A DNA stretch of 64,000 bases, taken from assembly GCF_022647325.1 (NCBI RefSeq), contig NZ_CP071405.1, forward strand, positions 1,240,001 to 1,304,000, in the 5' to 3' direction. The position numbers and the translations under genes were made by a program. Shown piece by piece: positions 50,056 through 60,258 of the stretch (positions are counted from its first letter, which is position 1; each line of letters opens with the position of its first letter). This DNA is from Pantoea deleyi (lineage in GTDB: Bacteria; Pseudomonadota; Gammaproteobacteria; Enterobacterales; Enterobacteriaceae). The notes under the pieces were generated by a model. That model ran no database searches. It saw only the letters and a program-made list of their open reading frames with translations, and was not told where the DNA came from.

Positions 50056-52728
50056 ATGAGCGACCTTGCGAGAGAAATTACACCGGTCAACATCGAAGAA
50101 GAATTAAAAAATTCTTACCTCGGTTACGCCATGTCGGTCATCGTTGGCCGAGCTTTACCCGATGTGCGTGATGGCCTGAAGCCGGTTCACCGTCGCGTGC
50201 TTTATGCGATGAGCGTACTGGGTAACGACTGGAACAAACCCTATAAAAAATCTGCCCGCGTCGTCGGTGACGTTATCGGTAAATATCACCCGCATGGTGA
50301 TTCCGCCGTGTACGACACCATCGTACGTATGGCCCAGCCTTTCTCCCTGCGTTACATGCTGGTGGACGGACAAGGCAACTTCGGTTCCATCGACGGCGAC
50401 TCCGCCGCGGCGATGCGTTATACCGAAATTCGCATGTCGAAAATCGCCCACGACCTGTTAGCTGACCTGGAAAAAGAGACCGTCGATTTCGTGCCGAACT
50501 ACGACGGCACTGAGCAGATCCCTGATGTTCTGCCGACTAAAATCCCGAACCTGCTGGTGAACGGCGCTTCCGGTATCGCCGTCGGTATGGCAACCAATAT
50601 TCCGCCGCACAACCTGCGTGAAGTGATTAACGGCTGCCTGGCTTACATTGAAGATGAGAACATCAGCGTTGAAGCGCTGATGGAGCACATTCCGGGGCCT
50701 GATTTCCCGACCGCCGCCATCATCAATGGACGCCGTGGTATCGAAGAGGCGTACCGCACCGGACGCGGTAAAATTTATATTCGTGCGCGTGGCGAAGTCG
50801 AGGCCGATGCAAAAACCGGCCGCGAAACCATCATCATTCACGAGCTGCCCTATCAGGTGAACAAAGCCCGCCTGATTGAGAAGATTGCGGAGCTGGTGAA
50901 AGAGAAGCGTGTCGAAGGCATCAGCGCACTGCGCGATGAGTCTGACAAAGACGGCATGCGCATCGTGATTGAGATCAAGCGTGATGCAGTCGGCGAAGTG
51001 GTGCTGAATAATCTCTACTCGCTGACGCAGCTGCAGACGTCGTTTGGCATCAACATGGTTGCCCTGCATCAGGGTCAGCCAAAGATCATGGCGCTGAAGG
51101 AGATTCTGGACGCCTTCGTTCGCCATCGTCGTGAAGTGGTGACGCGTCGTACTATTTATGAACTGCGCAAAGCCCGTGACCGTGCCCATATCCTGGAAGG
51201 TCTGGCAATTGCGCTGGCGAATATCGATCCGATCATCGAGCTGATTCGTCGTGCGCCGACGCCGGCCGAAGCGAAAGCGGGTCTGATCGCGCAGGCGTGG
51301 GATCTCGGTAATGTGTCCGCGATGCTGGAGCGTGCAGGCGATGACGCGGCGCGTCCGGAGTGGCTTGATGCGCAGTTCGGTATTCGCGACGGTCGCTACT
51401 ATCTGACCGAGCAGCAGGCTCAGGCGATTCTGGATCTGCGTCTGCAGAAACTGACCGGCCTTGAGCATGAGAAGCTGCTGGACGAGTACAAAGCGCTGCT
51501 GGAGCAGATTGCTGAGCTGCTGCACATTCTGTCGAGCGCCGAGCGTCTGATGGAAGTGATCCGCGAAGAGCTGGAGCTGATGCGCGACCAGTTTGGCGAC
51601 GATCGTCGTACCGAGATCACCGCGAACTCCGCCGATATCAATATCGAAGACCTGATCAATCAGGAAGACGTGGTCGTGACGCTGTCGCATCAGGGCTACG
51701 TGAAGTATCAGCCGCTGAGCGACTATGAAGCGCAGCGTCGTGGTGGTAAAGGCAAGTCGGCCGCACGTATCAAAGAAGAGGACTTCATTGATCGTCTGCT
51801 GGTGGCCAATACCCACGATACGATTCTGTGCTTCTCCAGTCGTGGCCGTCTCTACTGGATGAAGGTGTATCAGTTGCCGGAAGCCAGCCGTGGCGCGCGT
51901 GGACGTCCTATCGTCAACCTGCTGCCGCTGGAAGCCAACGAGCGTATTACGGCGATTCTGCCGGTACGTGAGTACACCGAAGGCTTCAATATCTTTATGG
52001 CGACCGCGCTGGGTACCGTGAAGAAGACCGCGCTGAAAGAGTTCAGCCGTCCACGCAGCGCGGGCATTATTGCCGTGAACCTGCGTGACGACGATGAGCT
52101 GATCGGCGTGTCGCTGACCAACGGTAACGATGAAGCGATGCTGTTCTCTGCAGCCGGTAAAGTGGTGCGCTTTGCTGAAACTGCCGTCCGTGCGATGGGG
52201 CGTACCGCTTCGGGCGTGCGTGGTATCAAGCTGGCGGAAGGCGATCGCGTCGTGTCGTTGATTGTGCCGCGTGAAGAGGGTGCCATCATGACCGTAACGC
52301 AGAATGGTTACGGTAAGCGTACGGCCAACAGCGAATACCCGACCAAGTCGCGTGCGACTCAGGGTGTTATTTCCATCAAAGTGACCGAGCGTAACGGTCC
52401 GGTGATTGGCGCGGTTCAGGTTGTCGATAGCGATCAGATTATGATGATCACCGATGCCGGTACGCTGGTGCGTACCCGCGTGTCAGAAGTGAGCGTTGTA
52501 GGTCGTAATACCCAGGGCGTGATTCTGATTCGTACGGCAGAGGATGAGAATGTCGTGGGTCTGCAGCGTGTTGCTGAGCCGGTTGAAGAAGAAGAGCTGG
52601 ATTCCATCGACGGCAGCGTAGCGGAAGGCGAAGATGATATTGCGCCGGAAGCTGAGATCGATGATGAAGAGATTGCACCGGAAGAGGATGCGGACGGTGA
52701 AGACGACGCGGCGGAAGACGAAGAGTAA
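50056..52728 (+). CDS. gyrA: DNA gyrase subunit A
   Basis: 890 aa (E. coli 875). The winged-helix domain has the catalytic Tyr122 in [12 protein letters not shown]. The quinolone-resistance region is GDSAVYDT with Ser83 and Asp87 intact, so of susceptible type. The C-terminal beta-pinwheel has the GyrA box QRRGGKG near residue 559. The acidic tail after [11 protein letters not shown] is about 15 residues longer than in E. coli, explaining the size. Residue 23 is Gly in [10 protein letters not shown], where I recall Asp in E. coli. It cuts and passes DNA with GyrB to add negative supercoils. Confidence 0.97.
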   Translation: MSDLAREITPVNIEEELKNSYLGYAMSVIVGRALPDVRDGLKPVHRRVLYAMSVLGNDWNKPYKKSARVVGDVIGKYHPHGDSAVYDTIVRMAQPFSLRYMLVDGQGNFGSIDGDSAAAMRYTEIRMSKIAHDLLADLEKETVDFVPNYDGTEQIPDVLPTKIPNLLVNGASGIAVGMATNIPPHNLREVINGCLAYIEDENISVEALMEHIPGPDFPTAAIINGRRGIEEAYRTGRGKIYIRARGEVEADAKTGRETIIIHELPYQVNKARLIEKIAELVKEKRVEGISALRDESDKDGMRIVIEIKRDAVGEVVLNNLYSLTQLQTSFGINMVALHQGQPKIMALKEILDAFVRHRREVVTRRTIYELRKARDRAHILEGLAIALANIDPIIELIRRAPTPAEAKAGLIAQAWDLGNVSAMLERAGDDAARPEWLDAQFGIRDGRYYLTEQQAQAILDLRLQKLTGLEHEKLLDEYKALLEQIAELLHILSSAERLMEVIREELELMRDQFGDDRRTEITANSADINIEDLINQEDVVVTLSHQGYVKYQPLSDYEAQRRGGKGKSAARIKEEDFIDRLLVANTHDTILCFSSRGRLYWMKVYQLPEASRGARGRPIVNLLPLEANERITAILPVREYTEGFNIFMATALGTVKKTALKEFSRPRSAGIIAVNLRDDDELIGVSLTNGNDEAMLFSAAGKVVRFAETAVRAMGRTASGVRGIKLAEGDRVVSLIVPREEGAIMTVTQNGYGKRTANSEYPTKSRATQGVISIKVTERNGPVIGAVQVVDSDQIMMITDAGTLVRTRVSEVSVVGRNTQGVILIRTAEDENVVGLQRVAEPVEEEELDSIDGSVAEGEDDIAPEAEIDDEEIAPEEDADGEDDAAEDEE

Positions 52729-52760
52729 TTTGTCTGGAATAAGCTAAGGTCGTTGCAGAA

Positions 52761-52798
52761 ACGGCAGGTCAGGGGAAACCCGGCCTGCCGTTTTTTTT
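52761..52798 (+). terminator. Intrinsic terminator of gyrA
   Basis: ACGGCAGG (52761-52768) pairs with CCTGCCGT (52784-52791), with an inner GGG/CCC extension, then eight T. The tandem array starts about 14 bases after it, so it lies outside the gyrA transcript. Confidence 0.9.
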
Positions 52799-52811
52799 GC
52801 CTGAACGTTGG

Positions 52812-53702
52812 GGGACGGGGTGATCGCTTTGAGCCGGGTGCTGCCGAAAGGCCCGCCATGCCCGATCGCAAAGGAGGCCCGCATCCCTGCGGATCGGCCA
52901 CGCCCTCCCTGGCGTGGACGCTTTGCTCTTCGGGCACGGCGGGTCTTTCTTGCTGAGGCTCTGGTGTTGCTTCAGGGGGGATTTGGGGGGCAGTGAGCCG
53001 GGCGCTTTGAGTGGGGTGCTGCCGAAAGGCCCGCCACGCCCGATCGCAAAGGAGGCCCGCATCCCTGCGGATCGGCCACGCCCTCCCTGGCGTGGACGCT
53101 TTGCTCTTCGGGCAGGCCGGGTCTTTCTTGCTGAGGCTCTGGTGTTGCTTCAGGGGGGATTTGGGGGGCAGTGAGCCGGACGCTTTGAGTGGGGTGCTGC
53201 CGAAAGGCACGCGATGCCCGATCGCAAAGGAGGCCCGCATCCCTGCGGATCGGCCACGCCCTCCCTGGCGTGGACGCTTTGCTCTTCGGGCACAGCGGGT
53301 CTTTCTCGTTGAGGCTCTGGTGTTGCTTCAGGGGGGATTTGGGGGGCAGTGAGCCGGGCGCTTTGAGCCGGGTGCTGCCGAAAGGCCCGCCATGCCCGAT
53401 CGCAAAGGAGGTCCGCATCCCTGCGGATCGGCCACGCCCTCCCTGGCGTGGACGCTTTGCTCTTCGGGCATGGCGGGTCTTTCTCGTTGGGGCTCTGGTG
53501 TTGCTTCAGGGGGGATTTGGGGAGCAGTGAGCCGGGCGCTTTGAGTGGGGTGCTGCCGAAAGGCCCGCCATGCCCGATCGCAAAGAAAGCCCGCATCCCT
53601 GCGGATCGGCCACGCCCTCCCTGGCGTGGACGCTTTGCTCTTCGGGCATAGCGGGTCTTTCTCGTTGGGGCTATGGTATTGCTTCGGGAGGGCTGGTGCA
53701 GT
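52812..53702. repeat. Tandem array of five 178-bp units downstream of gyrA
   Basis: The landmark CTGCCGAAAG recurs at 52841, 53019, 53197, 53375 and 53553, exactly 178 bp apart; GTGTTGCTTCAGG recurs with the same period. A 58-nt core (52879-52936 in unit 1) is unchanged in all five. Each core holds hairpins CCGCA-TCCC-TGCGG and CCACGCC-CTCCCT-GGCGTGG inside outer arms near CCCGCCATGCCCGA and TCGGGCAYGGCGGG. Because 178 is not a multiple of three, reading frame shifts every unit, so the open frames through it on both strands are not credible genes. It is not CRISPR: there are no unique spacers. Confidence 0.95.
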
Positions 53703-53815
53703 GAAGAGGTCGGTAGACAGATGTTCGGGACGCGGTGAGCCGGGTCTTTCCCGCTGGGCTTCTGTGTTGCTTCAGGGGGGCTGGGTTGGGGAGCAGGGCG
53801 GGTGTTTCTCGATGA
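53703..53815. repeat. Decayed partial copy at the end of the 178-bp array
   Basis: From about 53729 the sequence again shows GGTGAGCCGGGTCTTTC, GTGTTGCTTCAGGGGGG and GGGGAGCAG in unit order, but the hairpin core is missing and spacing differs. It looks like an eroded sixth copy. Confidence 0.65.
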
Positions 53816-54031
53816 AATGCGGTGCCGCTTAATCTTGTTGTGAACGCGTGTTTGTTCAGGGGGCAGGAGCGACGCTCTGATGCAGGCGTTAACGACCTTG
53901 TTACGCTGTCCTAAAAGCGTCTCAAACCACCCGCTAAGCCTGCGGCTGGCTGGCTTTTTACGCCCGATAAAGCTAGTGTATGAGCATTAAAAATCGACGA
54001 TGCGACTAACCTTGCCAACTGCGAGTTACCT
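53816..54031 (+). promoter_or_regulatory. Region upstream of rcsC
   Basis: 216 bp with no gene, between the repeat array and rcsC. It presumably holds the rcsC promoter; I see no confident -35/-10 pair. Confidence 0.4.
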
Positions 54032-56884
54032 TTGAAATATCCTGTCTCTTTCCGCACCACGCTTCGCATCTCGCGTTATCTTTTCCGCGCGCTGGCGCTG
54101 CTAATCTGGACGCTGGGCGCCGTTCTGACGGCGTTTTACATCATCAGCGTGCTGCACAATAAAGAGACGCAGGTTCGTCAGGAGTTTGCCAGCAACTACG
54201 GCACGATCCAGTGGTATGTGCGCCATTCGGCGGACATGATGCGTGAGCTGAAATATATCACCGAGAATCGCCTGACCAACGCCAGCAGCGGGCTGGATGT
54301 CCTGACGGGCATGATGCCGGGCAAGACCACCCAGCCGCAGTTTACGCCGCTGTTTTCCGATGGCGACTGTACCGCGATGAGCAACACCTGGCGCAATTCG
54401 CTCGATTCCCTGAGTTACTACATCAATTACTGGAAAAGCAATTTCGCCTCGTCCTATGAGCTGAACCGGGTGTTCTTTATCGGTGGCGAGAGCCAGTGTC
54501 TGGCCGAGTTCACCATCGGCAGCAGCAATGCTGACCGGGAGCGCAGTCTTAAATCGCTGCGTGAAAATGTGCTGCGCTACCGCAACAGCAGCGAGGAAGA
54601 GCGTCGTAATCCGATGTACTGGATTAACAGCAGCGCGCAGCCAGGCGTAGGCACCTTCTACATGGTGGTGCCGGTGTATGTCGCGAATAAGCTGCAGGCG
54701 CTGCTGGGCGTGGAGCAGAATATCCGGCTGGATGAGTTTATCCAGCCGGGCAGCCTGCCGATTATCGCCTCCATTACCGATGAAAATTATCGTCCGCTGC
54801 TGAACTCGCGGCGCGGCGGGCTGGGCTTCTCGCTCGATAATCTGCCCGACGATAAAACCTGGTTCGGCTACCTGAATGGCTATCGCCAGCTGGTGCTGAA
54901 AAAGCCGCTGCCGCCTTCAGATCTCAATGTGGTCTGGTCGATACCGACCGACGTGATGGTGGATCAGCTTAAGCTGATGATTATCAACGCGCTGCTGCTC
55001 AATATTTTCAGCGCCGTGATCCTGATTACGCTCGCCTGGATATTTGAGCGCCGGATGTTCCTGCCGGCGGAAGAGAATGCCCATCGGCTGGAGGAGCACG
55101 AGCAGTTTAACCGCAAGATTGTCGCCTCGGCGCCGGTCGGGATCTGTATCTTACGCACCAGCGACGGCACCAATATTCTGAGTAACGAGCTGGCGCACAA
55201 CTATCTGACGCTGCTGACCCAGGAAGACCGCCTGCGGCTGAATGAGATTATCGGCGGGCAGCAGGTTAACTTTGTCGATGTGCTGACCGGCAGCAATACC
55301 AACCTGCAAATCAGTTTTGTGCATTCGCGCTATCGTAACGAGAACGTGGCGATCTGCGTGCTGGTCGATGTCTCGGCGCGTGTGCGGATGGAGCAGTCTC
55401 TGCAGGAGATGGCCCACGCGGCAGAGCAGGCCAGCCAGTCAAAATCGATGTTCCTTGCCACGGTCAGTCATGAGCTGCGCACGCCGCTCTACGGCATTAT
55501 CGGTAACCTCGATCTGCTGCAGACCAAAGAGCTGCCCAGCGGGATCGATTCGCTGGTGACGGCGATGAACAACTCCTCCAGCCTGCTGCTGAAGATCATC
55601 AGCGACATTCTCGACTTCTCGAAAATTGAGTCGGAGCAGCTGAAGATTGAGCCACGTCCGTTCGCCCCGCGCGAAATTGTCACCCACATCGTTGGCAACT
55701 ACCTGTCGCTGGTGGTGAAGAAGCGGCTGACGCTCTACTGCTTTATTGAACATGATGTTCCGCAGGTGCTGGATGGCGATCCGCTGCGTCTGCAGCAGGT
55801 GATTTCGAACCTGCTGAACAACGCCATCAAGTTCACCCACACCGGCTGTATTATCCTGCACGCCTATGTGCAGGAGGGCTATCTGGCGTTTCGCGTACGT
55901 GACACCGGCGTGGGGATCCCGGCCAAAGAGCTGCCGCGCCTGTTTGACCCCTTCTTCCAGGTGGGAAATGGCGTGCAGCGCAATTTCCAGGGCACCGGGC
56001 TGGGGCTGGCGATCTGTGAAAAACTGATCAACATGATGGATGGCGATATCGAGGTTGACTCCGAGCCGGGCATGGGCAGCCAGTTCATCGTGCGTATTCC
56101 GATCTACAAAGGGCAGAAGCCGTCACTGCTGCTGCTGGAAGATTTGCAGGATAAGAAGATCTGGCTGGCCATGCGCAACGACTATCTTGCCGCGTTTATC
56201 ACGCGGCAGATCCAGCAGCAGGGCATCCAGGTGGCGGAGTACAACGGTAAGCCCGGCCCCGACGATGTGGTGATGACCGACTACGATTTCGAAACCGACC
56301 TGCCGCTGCGTGCGCTGGTGACCTTCGACGGATCGCATGTGGATATGCCGCGTGAACGTCAGCCCGGACACTGGGTTCACTCTACCGCCACGCTGCATGA
56401 GGTTCCGGCGCTGCTGGCGCGCATTTACCGGATCGCGCTGGGGCAGGATGCGGCGGATGCACTGCTGCTGGCCGCGCCGGTCGAAGAGAAGGTGCACAAC
56501 GATGACATCATGGTGCTGATTGTCGATGACCATCCGATTAACCGTATGCTGCTGTCGGAGCAGCTTGGCACGCTGGGCTACCAGGTGAAGACCGCCCAGG
56601 ATGGCGTCGATGCGCTGAATGTCCTGAGCCGCAATGAGATCGACATCGTGCTCACCGACGTCAACATGCCAAACATGGATGGCTATCGTCTGACACAGCG
56701 GTTACGTCAGCTGGGCCATCTCTTCCCGGTGATCGGTGTCACGGCGAATGCGCTGGCGGAAGAGAAACAGCGTTGTATGGATGCGGGGATGGATAACTGC
56801 CTGTCGAAACCGGTGACGCTGGATGTGCTGAAGGGAACGCTGGCGATCTATGCGGAGCGGGTTCGTAAAACGCGGGCAGGATAG
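54032..56884 (+). CDS. rcsC: Hybrid sensor histidine kinase RcsC
   Basis: 950 aa (E. coli 949), from a TTG at 54032 (KYPVSFRTTLRISRYLFRAL). Two membrane segments, about 22-42 and 314-335, flank a periplasmic domain. Then come a linker domain (NRKIVASAPVGICILRT), the kinase with His480 in VSHELRTPLYG, the ATPase boxes DTGVGIP and GTGLGLAICEK, an atypical receiver, and a C-terminal receiver with Asp876 in LTDVNMPNMDG. It phosphorylates RcsD and then RcsB under envelope stress. It is convergent with rcsDB, the conserved layout. Confidence 0.96.
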   Translation: MKYPVSFRTTLRISRYLFRALALLIWTLGAVLTAFYIISVLHNKETQVRQEFASNYGTIQWYVRHSADMMRELKYITENRLTNASSGLDVLTGMMPGKTTQPQFTPLFSDGDCTAMSNTWRNSLDSLSYYINYWKSNFASSYELNRVFFIGGESQCLAEFTIGSSNADRERSLKSLRENVLRYRNSSEEERRNPMYWINSSAQPGVGTFYMVVPVYVANKLQALLGVEQNIRLDEFIQPGSLPIIASITDENYRPLLNSRRGGLGFSLDNLPDDKTWFGYLNGYRQLVLKKPLPPSDLNVVWSIPTDVMVDQLKLMIINALLLNIFSAVILITLAWIFERRMFLPAEENAHRLEEHEQFNRKIVASAPVGICILRTSDGTNILSNELAHNYLTLLTQEDRLRLNEIIGGQQVNFVDVLTGSNTNLQISFVHSRYRNENVAICVLVDVSARVRMEQSLQEMAHAAEQASQSKSMFLATVSHELRTPLYGIIGNLDLLQTKELPSGIDSLVTAMNNSSSLLLKIISDILDFSKIESEQLKIEPRPFAPREIVTHIVGNYLSLVVKKRLTLYCFIEHDVPQVLDGDPLRLQQVISNLLNNAIKFTHTGCIILHAYVQEGYLAFRVRDTGVGIPAKELPRLFDPFFQVGNGVQRNFQGTGLGLAICEKLINMMDGDIEVDSEPGMGSQFIVRIPIYKGQKPSLLLLEDLQDKKIWLAMRNDYLAAFITRQIQQQGIQVAEYNGKPGPDDVVMTDYDFETDLPLRALVTFDGSHVDMPRERQPGHWVHSTATLHEVPALLARIYRIALGQDAADALLLAAPVEEKVHNDDIMVLIVDDHPINRMLLSEQLGTLGYQVKTAQDGVDALNVLSRNEIDIVLTDVNMPNMDGYRLTQRLRQLGHLFPVIGVTANALAEEKQRCMDAGMDNCLSKPVTLDVLKGTLAIYAERVRKTRAG

Positions 56885-56929
56885 GGCAGGAGAGGGAGGC
56901 GGTACGGGCTGTACCGCCTCAGAAACACG

Positions 56930-57580
56930 TTAGTCTCTTTCGACCTGCGTCTGGCTGACAGACGACAGGTAGTTGAGCAGTGCGATATCGTTATCCACAC
57001 CCAGCTTCATCATCGCTGATTTCTTCTGGCTACTGATGGTTTTGATACTGCGGTTCAGTTTCTTGGCGATTTCGGTCACCAGGAAGCCTTCGGCAAACAG
57101 ACGCAGTACTTCGCTCTCTTTCGGTGACAGGCGTTTGTCGCCATAACCGCCCGCGCTGATCTTCTCCAGCAGTTTTGCCACGCTTTCCGGCGTATATTTC
57201 TTGCCTTTCTGCAGGGCAGCCAGCGCTTTTGGCAGATCCGTCGGCGCGCCCTGCTTCAGCACGATCCCTTCGATATCGAGATCCAGCACGGAGCTGAGGA
57301 TCGCCGGGTTATTGTTCATGGTCAGAACGATAATCGAGAGATCAGGGTAGTGACGTTTGATGTATTTGATCAGCGTGATGCCATCGCCATACTTCTCACC
57401 TGGCATAGAGAGGTCGGTGATCAGGACGTTGGCGTCAAGCTTGGACAGATTGTTGATCAGTGCTGTTGAGTCTTCGAACTCACCTACAACGTTGACCCAC
57501 TCAATTTGTTCCAGAGATTTTCGGATACCGAAAAGGACAATTGGATGGTCATCGGCAATAATTACGTTTAAGTTATTCAT
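56930..57580 (-). CDS. rcsB: Response regulator RcsB
   Basis: 216 aa from ATG 57578-57580 (MNNLNVIIADDHPIVLFGIR), identical in length to E. coli RcsB. The receiver Asp56 is in LITDLSMPGEKYGDG. The LuxR-type HTH is RLSPKESEVLRLFAEGFLVTEIAKK then SIKTISSQKKSAMMKLG. It controls capsule, flagella and stress genes alone or with RcsA. It starts one base after the rcsD stop, so they are co-expressed. Confidence 0.97.
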   Translation of the reverse strand: MNNLNVIIADDHPIVLFGIRKSLEQIEWVNVVGEFEDSTALINNLSKLDANVLITDLSMPGEKYGDGITLIKYIKRHYPDLSIIVLTMNNNPAILSSVLDLDIEGIVLKQGAPTDLPKALAALQKGKKYTPESVAKLLEKISAGGYGDKRLSPKESEVLRLFAEGFLVTEIAKKLNRSIKTISSQKKSAMMKLGVDNDIALLNYLSSVSQTQVERD

Positions 57581-57581
57581 C

Positions 57582-60239
57582 TTATTGGTTACCTTGCTGC
57601 AGCAGTTGATTGACGTAAGCGTCAATATCACTGGTGGTATTTGTAATGTTTGAATCGTCACACGCTTTAATGTGGTGTTCTAACTCTTCACAAAGCTGTT
57701 TGCCGGGAGTCAGATTGAGCATGGCAAACACGCCCTTCAGGCGATGCGCTGTCTGAGCAAGCGAAGCGTAGTCCTTTTCCGCCGACTCAGTATACAGTCT
57801 CTTCACATCATCCGGTACTGTCTCCGTAAACAGCTGGAAATAGCCGCCGCTCATCAATGGCGTGGCTGCGTCGTCTTCCGTGTCGTTATCCATCACATCA
57901 TGCGACAGTTGCTTCTCAATCAGGGCCAGTAATGCATCAAGCAGCGCATTGCTGAGATTGAAATTCACCCGATACTGCTGGTCGTTCAGGGCGTGATGAC
58001 CCAGCTCATCCTCGGCCAGCAGCAGTGCCCAGCCGCTGAGCTTCGCGGGATCGTCGGTAACCAGCACATCGTGATCCTGACCGGAGATACGCTCGTCGGG
58101 CGTCAGACAGCGCGCTCCCCAGTTTTCCAGATGGCGGCAGACGATCTTATGCACGTCCTCCACGGTGATCTCCACCAGCGCGGTCACGCCATCCAGAATT
58201 TTTTCCTCTTCTTCTTCCTGCTTCTGCTCCCGGGCCAGCGGCAGCTGCATGTTGTAGCGCGTGCCGATATCCGCTTTTGCCACGATATCAAGGCTGCCAC
58301 CCATCTGTTTGCAGAGCTGCTTACACAGGAAGAACGCCATGCCCGACGCCTGCCCGTAGCGATCCTGACTGGTGTCGCCCAGGAACGGGAAGTCAACGTT
58401 AGCCAGCTCATCCACCGTCAGTCCGGCACCGGTATCGACCAGTTCGATGATCAGTCGGTCGGGCTGCTTTTCTGTCGTCTTCACTTCCAGGGTGATTTTT
58501 CCCCAGCGGGTGGTTGTCAGAGCATAGTGCATCAGCGTGGTAAGCACCTTACGCAGGGCGCGACGATCGCCGAAGCGTATCTCATCGTTCGCCAGATGGT
58601 TATTCACCACCAGCGACAGCCCTTTGCGGCGCATCAGCGGCAGGCTCTCCAGCGCGATCTCATCCAGCAGATCCTGCAGGTTGAAGAGGGTCGCATCCGG
58701 TGACCAGTCGTGCGCCTCCAGCCGGTTGAGCAGGACGATATCATCCACCAGCCGCGCCAGCCCCTGACTCTCATCGAGCAGGTCCAGCACGGTTTCATCG
58801 GCGTCGCGCTGACTCAGCTGCACCAGCTGCGCCACGATCTTATCCAGCGGCTGATTCAGCGCATGGCCCAGATTGTGCAGCAGCTGCTGCCGCATCTGAT
58901 GGTTGCGATCCAGCACCTGCTGCGCCTTCTGCAGTTTTTTGTTCACCAGCAGCTCGCGATCCTGATCGCGCATCATAAACAGCTGCGTATGTGGCGACAG
59001 CACGCTGCGGGCGTGACGGATCTCATACACTTCGTTGTTGATGGTGGCCTGGAGCACGCCCTGATGCTGGTCGGACATATTAATAATCTTCTGCAGGTTG
59101 AGATGCGGCAGAAGATGTTCGGCAATTTTGTTGCTCAGCAGGGTACGGTTGCTGGCGAAGTCATAGACCAGCAGGCCGACCGGCAGGCTGGCCACGATCT
59201 CTTCATTCAGCACCCGCAGCGAATCGAGTTCCGCGCTCTGGTTTTCGCTGGGGCGCAGCGACTGCTGACGCAGCAGCACGATCCCGGCCAGTGACAGCAG
59301 GAACAGCAGCAGATTGATCAGGAGCGGCCAGAGCAGATTATAGAGGCTGTCCAGAATCAGGCGGATAATCGGCACCTGATAGACCAGCTGCAGCGAGGTG
59401 CTGGGCAGGGTGGCTGTGATTTCGATGTTCGGGTTAACCAGCGAGATGCGGGTATTCTCCACTTCCTGCTGATCGCTGCTGCTGGCAGGCAGGCTGCTGT
59501 CCTGGCGCAGCTGGAAATTCTCCAGCGGCATGTTCTGCGGAATCAGGTCGTTGACCGGCAGATCGAAAGCGACCACCGTCGCCAGGTGACCCGGCTGGTT
59601 AAAGGTCGTGCGCAGCGTGAAGTAGTGGTCGTTCTGGAAGGCGAGATGGCGCAGCGGCGAGAAGCTTTCCCGCTCATCCAGCGCGTTGGCCTGCTGCAGC
59701 ATCTCCGCGCGGCGTCCGTCGACCATGGAGCTGATGGCGCTCTCTTTGTAGCGCGTTGCCATATCTTTCAGCGGCAGGGTCGAGATCATGATCAGGCTGT
59801 TATCCTGACCGTTGAGAAAGTACATCGACCAGGTGGGGTTTTCTGCGCCCCACAGGGTGTCGAGATAGTTCGACATGCGCATCGTCATATCCAGCGTGCT
59901 GCTGTCATGCGAGCCGAAAATCAGCGCTTCGGTTTTACGCCGGGTTTTTTCCAGGTAGTAGACATCAGGACGCAGCCGCGTCTCCTGCAGATTGCTGCCG
60001 GGTGTGGCGCCCGCCGCGCTGGTGGAGAGATTTTCATAGATCTGCCACGTCGCAAAGCGATAGGCGTCGATGCGCTTCTGCACGTCACGCGCCAGATCGT
60101 CCATGGCATACCGTTTCCCGGTCAGCCAGGCATTCACCGAGTTATGCACCATAAAGCCCAGCGCCAGCAGGAGCACCAGATTGAAAACCACAAAAAAGCG
60201 GGTGACGTTGCCGGAGGTCAGTGGAAACTTATACAACAT
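57582..60239 (-). CDS. rcsD: Phosphotransfer protein RcsD
   Basis: 885 aa (E. coli 890). Membrane segments at about 14-32 and 306-327 flank a periplasmic domain. A kinase-like region lacks the phosphoacceptor His (MRQQLLHNLGHALNQPLDK). The C-terminal HPt domain carries His832 in LAQTAHRLKGVFAML. It relays phosphate from the RcsC receiver to RcsB. First gene of rcsDB. E. coli has micF-ompC upstream of rcsD; here an MFS gene follows instead. Confidence 0.95.
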   Translation of the reverse strand: MLYKFPLTSGNVTRFFVVFNLVLLLALGFMVHNSVNAWLTGKRYAMDDLARDVQKRIDAYRFATWQIYENLSTSAAGATPGSNLQETRLRPDVYYLEKTRRKTEALIFGSHDSSTLDMTMRMSNYLDTLWGAENPTWSMYFLNGQDNSLIMISTLPLKDMATRYKESAISSMVDGRRAEMLQQANALDERESFSPLRHLAFQNDHYFTLRTTFNQPGHLATVVAFDLPVNDLIPQNMPLENFQLRQDSSLPASSSDQQEVENTRISLVNPNIEITATLPSTSLQLVYQVPIIRLILDSLYNLLWPLLINLLLFLLSLAGIVLLRQQSLRPSENQSAELDSLRVLNEEIVASLPVGLLVYDFASNRTLLSNKIAEHLLPHLNLQKIINMSDQHQGVLQATINNEVYEIRHARSVLSPHTQLFMMRDQDRELLVNKKLQKAQQVLDRNHQMRQQLLHNLGHALNQPLDKIVAQLVQLSQRDADETVLDLLDESQGLARLVDDIVLLNRLEAHDWSPDATLFNLQDLLDEIALESLPLMRRKGLSLVVNNHLANDEIRFGDRRALRKVLTTLMHYALTTTRWGKITLEVKTTEKQPDRLIIELVDTGAGLTVDELANVDFPFLGDTSQDRYGQASGMAFFLCKQLCKQMGGSLDIVAKADIGTRYNMQLPLAREQKQEEEEEKILDGVTALVEITVEDVHKIVCRHLENWGARCLTPDERISGQDHDVLVTDDPAKLSGWALLLAEDELGHHALNDQQYRVNFNLSNALLDALLALIEKQLSHDVMDNDTEDDAATPLMSGGYFQLFTETVPDDVKRLYTESAEKDYASLAQTAHRLKGVFAMLNLTPGKQLCEELEHHIKACDDSNITNTTSDIDAYVNQLLQQGNQ

Positions 60240-60258
60240 AGCGTGTCAGGTACCTGAA

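Noticed and set aside
50458..51816. 452-codon antisense frame opposite gyrA
   Set aside because: Shadow frame of a conserved housekeeping gene.
52812..53702. CRISPR array
   Set aside because: Units are contiguous 178-bp repeats with no unique spacers and no cas genes nearby.
52434..53832. Open frames of 60-270 residues on both strands through the 178-bp array
   Set aside because: The period is 178 (remainder 1 on division by 3), so frames rotate from unit to unit and stay open only because of GC-rich composition. No ribosome sites and no recognised domain; one runs antisense into gyrA.
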